IMG/VR virus record: IMGVR_UViG_3300021142_000090
Location: 1-36,230 of that record
Source: a virus
Length of the DNA: 36,230 nt
Strand: one strand, 5' to 3'
Under the pieces are notes generated by a model that did not search any database, was not told the origin of the DNA, and was given only the letters and a program-made list of their open reading frames with translations. The translations under genes were made by a program, and so were the position numbers. This document shows positions 30,378 through 36,230 of the stretch, piece by piece (the first letter of the stretch is position 1; each line of letters opens with the position of its first letter).

Positions 30378-31196
30378 ATGACCACCAATTCCATCGCAGT
30401 AAGCCAGAACGAGAGCCACGGTTTCTCGCTGGTCCCTAACGAAGCCGAGATCATCGGCTTGTTCAAGTTGAGCGAGACGCTCTGCGCCACCAACTTCGTC
30501 CCGGACTCATTCCGAGGCAAGCCCGCCGAGACCCTGGCCGCGATCCTTTACGGCCGCGAGCTCAACCTCGGACCGATGCAGTCGCTGCAACAGATCAACG
30601 TCATCAAGGGCAAGCCGTCGGCCAGCCCCGAGTTGATGCGTGCTCTCGTCCGCCGCGCTGGTCACTCCATCAGTGTCATCGAGAACACCGCCGACACCTG
30701 CGTGCTCGAAGGCAAGCGCGCTGACGACGGCACCGTCGAGCGTTCGAGCTTCACCATGGCCGACGCTCGAACTGCTGGCCTCGCTGGTGGTGGTGCTTGG
30801 AAGACATACCCGAAAGCCATGTTGCTGGCCCGCGCTACCTCACAGCTCTGTCGTTCGCTGTTCGCCGATGTCATCAGCGGCATCAGCTACACGCCCGAAG
30901 AGTTGCAGAGTGTCGAGGCTTACGACGCGCCCCGCATCACTCAACTCGACGTGGCTACCGCAGAGCCCACTACCGTGCTGGTAGCTGCCGGTCCTGCTAA
31001 GCGCGAGCTTGTGGCCGCGTTTGAGGGTGACGTCGAGTTGGCTAAGGCCCTTTGGGGTGACCGCGGCGCCTCGCCGATTACCCGTGAAGAGCTCGACGAC
31101 CTGTTGGGCTCCATCCGCGCCGATGCCGCAGTCGAAGAAGTCGCCGAAGCCGACGTTTTGTTCGCCGGTGAAGTCGTCGAGACGGAGGAGTTCTAA
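30378..31196 (+). CDS. RecT-like single-strand annealing protein
   Basis: This 272-residue protein should anneal single-stranded DNA in phage recombination and replication. Diagnostic stretches are AETLAAILYGRELNLGPMQS, VIKGKPSASPELMRALVRRA and AWKTYPKAMLLARATSQLCR, matching the actinophage RecT-type family. The C-terminus is acidic (DAAVEEVAEADVLF), perhaps a partner-binding tail. GGGAGG lies 9 nt before ATG 30378. It is the first gene of the replication unit; no exonuclease partner is seen next to it. The stop overlaps the next start (TAATG). Confidence 0.75.
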   Translation: MTTNSIAVSQNESHGFSLVPNEAEIIGLFKLSETLCATNFVPDSFRGKPAETLAAILYGRELNLGPMQSLQQINVIKGKPSASPELMRALVRRAGHSISVIENTADTCVLEGKRADDGTVERSSFTMADARTAGLAGGGAWKTYPKAMLLARATSQLCRSLFADVISGISYTPEELQSVEAYDAPRITQLDVATAEPTTVLVAAGPAKRELVAAFEGDVELAKALWGDRGASPITREELDDLLGSIRADAAVEEVAEADVLFAGEVVETEEF

Positions 31197-31435
31197 TGAA
31201 GCGCGTATCCCCTACCGGCCAGGCCATCCTGCGCGTGCTCGAAGTAGCACCCGCCACCATCTCGAACAACGAGCTGAGCCACCGCACCCACCGACACTCG
31301 CGGACAATCCAAAAGGGGTTGCGCGAGCTGTCGGCGTCCGGACTTATCTCAATCACACACATCCGGCCCACTGAACCAGGCGACGTTGGTCGCATCATCG
31401 AAGTCAAGGCCCAAGCGAAGGAGATGGCACAATGA
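31196..31435 (+). CDS. Winged-helix DNA-binding protein
   Basis: This 79-residue protein fits a winged helix: SPTGQAILRVLEVAPATISN, NELSHRTHRHSRTIQKGLRE as the turn and recognition helix, and LISITHIRP as the wing. It could regulate the unit it sits in or act in replication with the DnaD-like protein that follows (ATGA overlap). It is the only small HTH protein in the replication unit and the best remaining candidate for a regulator. Confidence 0.75.
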   Translation: MKRVSPTGQAILRVLEVAPATISNNELSHRTHRHSRTIQKGLRELSASGLISITHIRPTEPGDVGRIIEVKAQAKEMAQ

Positions 31436-32169
31436 CCGGCGCCTACTGGCTCAAACTGGCCAACACATTCACCACCGACCCTAAGATCCTCGAAGTCGGC
31501 GAAGCCGCCGCGTGGCTCTACCTAGCTGGGCTCTGCTACTCGTCGTCTCACTTGACCGACGGCGTGGTGCCCAAGTCAATCATCGGCCGCCTGGTCGATG
31601 GCGACGCCGAAGAGCGCGCCGCTGCTCTGGTTGAAGCAGGACTGTGGAACTCATCAGGCAAGAACTACCTGATCCACAACTACACCGAGCACCAGCAGAC
31701 CAGCGACCAGATCCAAGAGAAGCGCGACGCCGCCGCTAAGCGCCAAGCGAAGCACCGTCAGAAGGAGACCTTGGTCAAGACCGAGGAGGGCGAGGTGCTT
31801 GACGCCGCCGAAGTGCGTCGCCGCCTCACCACGGTCTGCGACAAGGTTGTCGAAGACGGGAACCTCGAAGCAACGCTCGAAGGCTACCGCCACATCTACA
31901 CCAACCTCGTCCCCCAGGCTGTTGAGAAGTACCGCGAGGTGAGTGGCATCGGTGAAGCGTCGCTGCTCAACGTCGTCGCCACCCACGCTGCCCAGACCTT
32001 CATCGGTGAGGACTTGGACAGCGCAGCATTCCGCCGACTGTCAGCGCTTCGCCGTGACAATGGTTTCCGTCTTATCGAAGTTCTACCCATCGCAGCTGCC
32101 GGTGCGAAGGGCGACCCAATCACCTACCTCACCGGCATCTTGAACAAGGAGAAGACCAATGTCCGATAA
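31432..32169 (+). CDS. DnaD-like replisome organiser
   Basis: This 245-residue protein resembles phage replication initiators that load the helicase. The N-terminal part (YWLKLANTFTTDPKILEVGE, then AAAWLYLAGLCYSSSHLTDG and DAEERAAALVEAGLW) is the conserved winged-helix domain found in actinophage replisome proteins. A basic linker DAAAKRQAKHRQKE follows, then a helical C-domain. It overlaps the preceding gene and its end overlaps the helicase start by 11 nt, a typical initiator-loader pair. Confidence 0.75.
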   Translation: MTGAYWLKLANTFTTDPKILEVGEAAAWLYLAGLCYSSSHLTDGVVPKSIIGRLVDGDAEERAAALVEAGLWNSSGKNYLIHNYTEHQQTSDQIQEKRDAAAKRQAKHRQKETLVKTEEGEVLDAAEVRRRLTTVCDKVVEDGNLEATLEGYRHIYTNLVPQAVEKYREVSGIGEASLLNVVATHAAQTFIGEDLDSAAFRRLSALRRDNGFRLIEVLPIAAAGAKGDPITYLTGILNKEKTNVR

Positions 32170-33193
32170 CCGCCCGCAGACCGTCGTGCGACAGAACAAC
32201 GTGCCAGGGTTCCAAGACCTGCGCGCCGCCCGCCTGTGCGACATCACCGAACCAATGATGGCCCGCGTCGAACTCGCCGCAGAGTTTCCGAACGCAGGTG
32301 TCGAGCCAACCGGCATTGACGAACTCGACAACGTGGTGCGTTTCCAAGCAGGCCGCATGGCCGTGCTCGGTGGCCGTGAAGGTGCCGGTAAGTCCGCCCT
32401 GGCTTTACAGATTGCCCGCTGGTGGAGTGGCCGCGGTGCGACCCTCTACGTTCTCACCGAGATGAGCATCGAGGAAGTAGTCGAGCGCATCGTCGCCGCC
32501 ACCGCCCACATTCCGGTTTGGCAGATCCAGAAGAGCCCGTCACCAGACCAGCGTGCCAAAGTGCGAGGTGCGTTGGAGTGGCTTGCCAAGAACTCAAACC
32601 TGACCATCGTCGAGGCCCAAGGCATTCCGATGGACGAGCTCACGCTCCGGATCCGCGACTGGGCGAAGTCTCAGCGCAACGGCGCCCGTGGTGTCATCAT
32701 CGACAACCTCTGGGGACTTGCCGGAGCCAGTGGTGTCCGTGGCCAGGCCAGTGAGGTCAGCATCGCAATTGGCAACATCGCCCGCCAGGTAGCCAACTTG
32801 TCACTGCCCATTGCTAGTGGTGGCATCGACTGCCCCGTCGTATTGCTTCACCACTTGAACCGTGGCGCAACCGGTGGCAACTCCCCTACAACGGCAACGC
32901 TCGGAGGCTCCGACCAGATTGGATACTGGGCCAGTCAAGTCATCTTGGTCGCTGAGGAGAAGGTCGTCGGTGCCGGAGACGGTGCGTTCGGTTCCAGTGG
33001 TGCGACACACGCTCTACACATCACGAAGAACCGTGGTGGCCGAGCTGGTGTGTCGATCCCGCTGTCGTTCCTGGGTGAGCAGATGCGCTTCGTCGGCGCC
33101 GGGACCCCAGCACCGTTCGCCAAGCCCGAGGCTGCGGACATCGTGGCCGAGAAGACCTACCGACAGAAGCTGGCCGAACTCCCGAGCATCTGA
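32159..33193 (+). CDS. DnaB/RecA-fold replicative helicase
   Basis: This 344-residue ATPase should unwind the phage DNA. Walker A is GGREGAGKSA (residues 71-80), Walker B is GVIIDNLWG (Asp182), and a later motif VVLLHHLNR corresponds to the DnaB Q-loop-Arg element. It lacks a large N-terminal DnaB domain, so it is the short phage type, working with the DnaD-like protein encoded before it. ATG 32159 has AAGGAG 7 nt upstream. Confidence 0.88.
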   Translation: MSDNRPQTVVRQNNVPGFQDLRAARLCDITEPMMARVELAAEFPNAGVEPTGIDELDNVVRFQAGRMAVLGGREGAGKSALALQIARWWSGRGATLYVLTEMSIEEVVERIVAATAHIPVWQIQKSPSPDQRAKVRGALEWLAKNSNLTIVEAQGIPMDELTLRIRDWAKSQRNGARGVIIDNLWGLAGASGVRGQASEVSIAIGNIARQVANLSLPIASGGIDCPVVLLHHLNRGATGGNSPTTATLGGSDQIGYWASQVILVAEEKVVGAGDGAFGSSGATHALHITKNRGGRAGVSIPLSFLGEQMRFVGAGTPAPFAKPEAADIVAEKTYRQKLAELPSI

Positions 33194-33205
33194 TGCGTTT
33201 TTCGT

Positions 33206-33236
33206 CGCCGTGGTGGTTGTTTTTACAGCCACGGCG
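33206..33236 (+). other. Hairpin between helicase and sigma genes
   Basis: CGCCGTGG and CCACGGCG form a perfect 8-bp stem with a 15-nt loop (rich in T). It lies 16 nt before the sigma start, which has no good ribosome site, so it may affect translation of that gene. Confidence 0.55.
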
Positions 33237-33251
33237 CGGACAGTGCAGGGA

Positions 33252-34082
33252 ATGCACGACGACAAGGAACTGTGGAAGAAGTATCACGCGGCACTCGCGG
33301 CCGGTGACGAGGACACAGCGAAGAAGACCCGGGCGGAGATCGTCGAACTCCACTTGGGTTTTTTTCGTCAGTACGCCCAGCGCACTGCCTTTCCCAGTTG
33401 GACCCAAGACCAGAAGGACGAGTACTACCACGAGCTGGTGCTTGTCGCAGCATCAAAGGTGGACACCTACGACCCCGAGCGGGGCGCCAAGTTCATCACC
33501 CACGTGAAGCCCTACCTCCAACCGGTGCGGTGGAAGATCGAAGCGTCGCGCCAGGCAATCCCCACCGGCTACGAGACCGCACGGCTGCGCGCTCTGGTTC
33601 GGCGCCGTCAGTCCGAGGCGATGGGTCGCGGTGAAGAGCTGACGCACGAAGAACTGGCCGCCGAGCTCTCCCAAGTCCACGGCAAGAAGATCGGCGTTAA
33701 ACGCGTTGCCCGCATCGTGGAGAGCCCCGTGATCGTGTCCGGTGACCAGACGTTGCCCACGGGAACGGACAAGGCCGTCACCATCTTTGACCGCGTGTCG
33801 AGTCAGGACGACGTGGCCGACGTTGTGCAGGCGTCGTTGGAGAGTGAGCAAGCGATCGACGCGGTGCGCTCCGCCCTCGCCGATCTGAATCCGTCCCCCG
33901 CCGAGGTGCAGATCATTGAGCGCGTCTTCATGGCTGCGCCTCGCGTCGTGGACGGATCCGAGGTTTTGTCTCCGGGCCCAGCCAGTGACGCAGACCTCGC
34001 CAGGGACTTGGGCATTCCCGAGGCGAGCGTGGCCGAGCTTCGCGAAGTTCTGGCGGACCGCCTGCGCTGGCTGCTCGGTTGA
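33252..34082 (+). CDS. Sigma-70-like RNA polymerase sigma factor
   Basis: This 276-residue protein has three recognisable sigma regions. Region 2: residues about 28-105, with VELHLGFFRQYAQ, the DQKDEYYHELVLVAA stretch and SKVDTYDPERGAKFITHVKP, matching the conserved YDPxRGxKF pattern. Region 3: about 110-170, with ELTHEELAAELSQVHGKKIG. Region 4: about 205-276, with DLARDLGIPEASVAELRE, the helix that would bind the -35 hexamer. The start is uncertain: ATG 33252 lacks a good ribosome site, and GTG 33243 is possible. A phage sigma factor here would redirect host polymerase, perhaps to the TGTCAC-17-TAGATA promoters. Confidence 0.8.
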   Translation: MHDDKELWKKYHAALAAGDEDTAKKTRAEIVELHLGFFRQYAQRTAFPSWTQDQKDEYYHELVLVAASKVDTYDPERGAKFITHVKPYLQPVRWKIEASRQAIPTGYETARLRALVRRRQSEAMGRGEELTHEELAAELSQVHGKKIGVKRVARIVESPVIVSGDQTLPTGTDKAVTIFDRVSSQDDVADVVQASLESEQAIDAVRSALADLNPSPAEVQIIERVFMAAPRVVDGSEVLSPGPASDADLARDLGIPEASVAELREVLADRLRWLLG

Positions 34083-34155
34083 TGTTGCTTTTCGATTAAT
34101 CGCCTGGACGGTATTGGTCAGCGCAAGTTGCGCCCAGAGCTAAGGAGGCTCACCG

Positions 34156-34416
34156 ATGGCAGACGCATATCAACTGTTTAACTTCGCAGAGGACTACCCC
34201 GATTTCGATAGACCTGAGAAGTTCACTATCACTGGCAAGTACTTCCACAGTGAAATCATTGTCAAGGCGACCGCTCATCGCGAGGGTGAGTTCAACAAGT
34301 ACGGCACGAGTATCCAACTCACGAACAGTGAATGTAGGGCTCTGGGCAAAGCACTCCGACACCGCCGTCTTGCTCGCCTCTTCGCGCGGATCACAAACAA
34401 GGTTGGCAGTCGATGA
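34156..34416 (+). CDS. Small protein, unknown
   Basis: This 86-residue protein has AAGGAGG 7 nt before ATG 34156. It has a beta-rich N-half (FTITGKYFHSEIIVKATAHR) and a basic helical C-end (RALGKALRHRRLARLFARIT). It has no recognised family. It overlaps the next gene by ATGA and ends the replication unit's strand. Confidence 0.75.
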   Translation: MADAYQLFNFAEDYPDFDRPEKFTITGKYFHSEIIVKATAHREGEFNKYGTSIQLTNSECRALGKALRHRRLARLFARITNKVGSR

Positions 34417-34595
34417 CCTACTTCACCCCCATTCTGGTGAACGGCCAGCCCCGTTTGCAGCCGACCCCCAAGCTCCTGGAACCGCTATCCATCGATGACG
34501 CCGTTGCGCTCAGCGACGAATTGACCCGCGCCGTTCGCCAGGTGTGTGAACTTCGCGAAGCCTACGAGCGCGCACGGAACGCAGGCGAAGAGTAA
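34413..34595 (+). CDS. Small protein, unknown, convergent with the J-domain gene
   Basis: This 60-residue protein has ATG 34413 overlapping the previous stop. The sequence is mainly one long helix after TPKLLEPLSIDDAVALSDEL. Its last 86 nt lie antisense to the C-terminal end of the J-domain gene. No family is recognised. Confidence 0.68.
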   Translation: MTYFTPILVNGQPRLQPTPKLLEPLSIDDAVALSDELTRAVRQVCELREAYERARNAGEE

Positions 34596-34962
34596 AGAGC
34601 ATCGCCACGCCGACCACCCACGCAACGAAGACGTGGGTGGTCACCCCGATGCGTTCGACCACCCAGTTCACTCCGAACACGACGGGCACGGTCACTACCC
34701 AGGGGTTGGGCATGGGACGCCCGTTATGTGTTGGCCCAACGTCGGGTGTCCGCCCCGGCGGGATCATCAGGTAGCCCCTGTCGTAGGCGGCCCGTGTCTG
34801 GGGGTCACCGAGTATCGACCACGCCTCTCTTACTTGGGCGAAGCGGCGCGCACTGCCACCGTGATCTGGGTGCGCAGCCTTGACCGCTTTGATGTAAGCG
34901 AGTCGAAGTTCCGCCTCGTCGTAGCTGGGGTCAGCCCCGAGAACTGCGTATGGGTTCTTCAT
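34510..34962 (-). CDS. J-domain (DnaJ-like) membrane protein
   Basis: This 150-residue protein is an N-terminal J-domain followed by a membrane part. The J-domain has NPYAVLGADPSYDEAELRLA, the essential HPD tripeptide at residues 31-33 (KAAHPDHGG) and FAQVREAWSILGDPQTRAAY. Two hydrophobic stretches follow (about 87-102 and 108-126) with a basic tail. It should recruit and activate a host DnaK at the membrane. It is on the opposite strand from replication and integration genes and next to attP, a common place for cargo expressed from the prophage. Confidence 0.88.
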   Translation of the reverse strand: MKNPYAVLGADPSYDEAELRLAYIKAVKAAHPDHGGSARRFAQVREAWSILGDPQTRAAYDRGYLMIPPGRTPDVGPTHNGRPMPNPWVVTVPVVFGVNWVVERIGVTTHVFVAWVVGVAMLFTLRLRSVRARRLREVHTPGERRGSIRR

Positions 34963-35003
34963 TCACTCATCGTGTCCGACGAGCAGCGCCACACACTCTC
35001 CAA

Positions 35004-35022
35004 GTGTCCCGTGATTGTCCCG
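35004..35022 (+). other. Putative integrase arm site, left (tandem TGTCCCG)
   Basis: GTGTCCCGTGATTGTCCCG here matches TTGTCCCGCGATTGTCCCG at 35223-35241 at 17 of 19 positions. Each copy contains two TGTCCCG words spaced 11 nt apart. The pair flanks the attP core. Confidence 0.68.
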
Positions 35023-35121
35023 AACGGTTTGGGGCAAGATGGGGTTTCATTGGGTTTTCTGGACGCCCCAAACGCCAGTCTTTTCAGTACAATCGCTGAA
35101 TGCGCAAGGGATTAGGCAGAA

Positions 35122-35176
35122 AGAGCATTGGCCTCCGAAGCCATGTGCGCAGGTTCGATTCCTGCCGGGGGCACCA
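35122..35176 (+). other. attP: attP core: 3' part of a tRNA-Arg(CCG)
   Basis: The stretch matches the 3' portion of a tRNA. An anticodon arm has loop CTCCGAA (35133-35139, anticodon CCG), a variable loop is present, a T arm GCAGG-TTCGATT-CCTGC occupies 35149-35165, and CGGGGGC plus ACCA ends at 35176. There is no 5' acceptor strand (GCCCCCG) or full D arm upstream, so it is not a tRNA gene. Temperate phages often carry such identity blocks as attP, and insertion at the host tRNA would rebuild its 3' end. It lies beside excisionase and integrase genes. Confidence 0.9.
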
Positions 35177-35222
35177 AAGGAACATTGGGTTTTCGCGAGA
35201 TACCCAGGTTCCGAGTATCGGT

Positions 35223-35241
35223 TTGTCCCGCGATTGTCCCG
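35223..35241 (+). other. Putative integrase arm site, right (tandem TGTCCCG)
   Basis: This is the right-hand partner of the element at 35004-35022. The extra direct repeat CATTGGGTTTTC occurs at 35048-35059 and 35183-35194, also on either side of the core. The 395-bp attP region (34963-35357) has no gene I can support. Confidence 0.68.
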
Positions 35242-35357
35242 TAGATGGGGAAAAACTCCGTCATTTTGCCCCATTCGACCAGAACGAATGCCGTGGCGTA
35301 CACGTCGAACACGATAACCCCTGCCGGATCAATCACACCGGCAGAAAGAGACAAACG

Positions 35358-35549
35358 ATGAGCAAAACCATCGAATGGCTTAGCGTGAATGAACTGTGCG
35401 TGACCCTCGGGATCACGCGCTCGACCTTCGACCGTTGGTTGAAGAAGGGTGAAGTCCCGCCCTACCGCCGCCTGCCCAGTGGCAAGCTGTTGTTCCACCC
35501 CGCCGACGTGCAGGAGTGGCTCGACCAGTTCCTGGTGGTGGCCCGATGA
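35358..35549 (+). CDS. Excisionase-like small HTH protein (AlpA/MerR-like)
   Basis: This 63-residue protein begins at ATG 35358; the longer upstream frame covers attP and is rejected. It is a compact helix-turn-helix/winged protein (LSVNELCVTLGITRSTFDRW, then LPSGKLLFHPADVQEWLDQF) of the type used as recombination directionality factors or small regulators. Its stop overlaps the integrase start (ATGA), so the two are coupled. An Xis role is inferred from this position next to attP. Confidence 0.8.
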   Translation: MSKTIEWLSVNELCVTLGITRSTFDRWLKKGEVPPYRRLPSGKLLFHPADVQEWLDQFLVVAR

Positions 35550-36230
35550 AGCCGGGCCCCGAGATCCGGGTGTGGTCCGTCCAGTTGCGTCGCGGTGCGC
35601 GTAGCCGCCCGTACTTCGTCCGTTGGTCTGTGAACGGCACCGAGCGTGGCCCCAAGACGTTTCCCACCTTCGAGGAGGCCGACGCGTATCGAATGCGACT
35701 GGCCCTCGCCGCGCGTGACGGGATGAAGTGGGACCTGACGACGGGGCTACCAGTTGCGTGGAGTGAGCTGGGTGAACTCGACGTGGCTTCATTCTGCCGT
35801 TCCTACTGGCGCAAGCGGGCAAAGGGACTGAAACCACGCTCGCGAGCTGCCTGGGCAGAGACGTTGAGTCGCTTCGTGGCCGCGGCAATGCCGAGCCGCG
35901 CTGCGGCTATGCCTGGGAAGATGAATGACCTCGCTCGTTGGGTGTCGGGCGATGACGTCCCCGCAATCCAAGAATGGGTGTCGCGTTGGTCACCCAAGAT
36001 GAGCAGTCTCGACGCACGCAAGCTCGAAAGGGTCCACGATGCGCTCTTGGTTGGTGTCGATGGCGACCCACTTAGCGCCGCCACCCTGCGCCGTCGCTTC
36101 ACCCACGCCCTAGCCGTGCTGAACGCTGCGGTGAAGGAGGGTCTGCTCGAAACCGTGGAGCTCGAGAAGCCGACCGACGCCTACTACGAGAATGTCGCGA
36201 CGGTCATCGACATGAAGTTCCCCAACTTGG
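35546..36230 (+). CDS. int: Tyrosine integrase, 5' part (truncated by the window end)
   Basis: This is the first part of the integrase described at 1-726. ATG 35546 overlaps the HTH protein's stop. Residues about 10-65 read VQLRRGARSRPYFVRWSVNG and FPTFEEADAYRMRLALAARD, matching the AP2-like/arm-binding N-domain of phage integrases. Residues about 80-200 form the helical core-binding domain (SFCRSYWRKRAKGLKPRSRA). Codon 187 starts at 36104, so bases 36104-36230 duplicate the start of the window and should be counted once. Confidence 0.93.
   Translation, partial: MKPGPEIRVWSVQLRRGARSRPYFVRWSVNGTERGPKTFPTFEEADAYRMRLALAARDGMKWDLTTGLPVAWSELGELDVASFCRSYWRKRAKGLKPRSRAAWAETLSRFVAAAMPSRAAAMPGKMNDLARWVSGDDVPAIQEWVSRWSPKMSSLDARKLERVHDALLVGVDGDPLSAATLRRRFTHALAVLNAAVKEGLLETVELEKPTDAYYENVATVIDMKFPNL
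36104..36230. repeat. Terminal direct repeat, right copy (circular overlap)
   Basis: This is identical to bases 1-127. Removing one copy gives a 36,103-bp circle. Confidence 0.95.

Noticed and set aside
30293-30439. Short plus-strand ORF from ATG 30293 overlapping the RecT start
   Set aside because: There is no good ribosome site and half of it is out of frame over the RecT gene. It is not supported.
32862-33251. N-terminal extension of the sigma factor back to 32862
   Set aside because: It would overlap the helicase gene by more than 300 nt in another frame and is Arg/Ser-rich.
33193-33507. 104-residue ORF starting at the helicase stop (TGATG)
   Set aside because: It has an Arg/Thr-rich out-of-frame translation of the sigma gene, which has clear sigma motifs in its own frame.
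34612-34642. 11-bp perfect inverted repeat (GACCACCCACG/CGTGGGTGGTC) as a terminator for the replication unit
   Set aside because: It lies within the J-domain gene's membrane region and has no T-run. It could still slow polymerase, but I would not call it a terminator.
35101-35176. A functional tRNA-Arg gene
   Set aside because: The 5' acceptor strand and most of the D arm are missing, so it is an attP identity block.
35100-35549. 149-residue ORF covering attP and the HTH protein
   Set aside because: Its first 86 residues translate the tRNA-like attP region. The HTH protein starts cleanly at 35358.
35112-35888. 258-residue minus-strand ORF across attP, xis and integrase
   Set aside because: It is antisense to the xis-like and integrase genes, has an Arg/Pro-rich composition and no good start. 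It is a shadow.
36104-36230. True 127-bp terminal redundancy of a linear phage genome
   Set aside because: The length equals a common assembler word size and the repeat falls inside the integrase coding region. A circular overlap is simpler.

Overview
The window is one complete circular genome of a temperate, long-tailed (siphovirus-type) bacteriophage, opened inside its integrase gene. The last 127 bases (36104-36230) repeat bases 1-127 exactly, so the true circle is about 36,103 bp. The repeat is most simply an assembly overlap, because the integrase reads straight through the join. The host is probably an actinobacterium. The evidence is a GC-rich sequence, an attP core that looks like the 3' half of a tRNA-Arg(CCG) of actinobacterial type, and gene order and protein types familiar from actinophages. 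Nothing in the sequence fixes the genus.

The minus strand carries the virion and lysis genes. Going from about 28.3 kb down to 19.9 kb they are: a small secreted pilin-like protein, a Gly-rich tail fibre, a small fibre-linked protein, an HNH protein, a zinc-ribbon protein, small and large terminase, a zinc-ribbon protein, a membrane protein and a portal-MuF fusion. An inverted island of seven small plus-strand genes (18.1-19.9 kb) interrupts the run. From 17.9 kb down to 0.7 kb it resumes with a small acidic protein, a RusA-type resolvase, a seven-repeat Cys/His-HNH protein, a holin-like protein, a 52-residue protein, prohead protease, major capsid, four head-tail joining genes, major tail protein, tail-assembly chaperones with a -1 frameshift, tape measure, distal tail protein, a beta-propeller tail hub, a membrane-anchored GH25 lysin, a second holin-like protein and a possible nuclease.

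The plus strand from 30.4 to 34.6 kb is the replication/early unit: a RecT-like annealing protein, a winged-helix protein, a DnaD-like replisome protein, a DnaB/RecA-type helicase, a sigma-70-like factor and two small proteins. Beyond it lie a minus-strand J-domain membrane protein, attP, an excisionase-like HTH protein and the tyrosine integrase.

Three regulatory structures stand out. A 73-bp element (about 84% identical between copies) precedes both the RusA/capsid unit (minus) and the RecT/replication unit (plus). Each copy holds a promoter-like TGTCAC-17 nt-TAGATA and repeated GTCACGCGT words. A 132-bp inverted-repeat structure fills the 28.3-28.65 kb divergent gap. A CAGCAAGGGTC-type motif recurs ahead of several minus-strand genes. 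No CI-type repressor is recognisable, although integration functions are clear. The phage sigma factor and the duplicated promoter suggest that replication and capsid genes are co-regulated.
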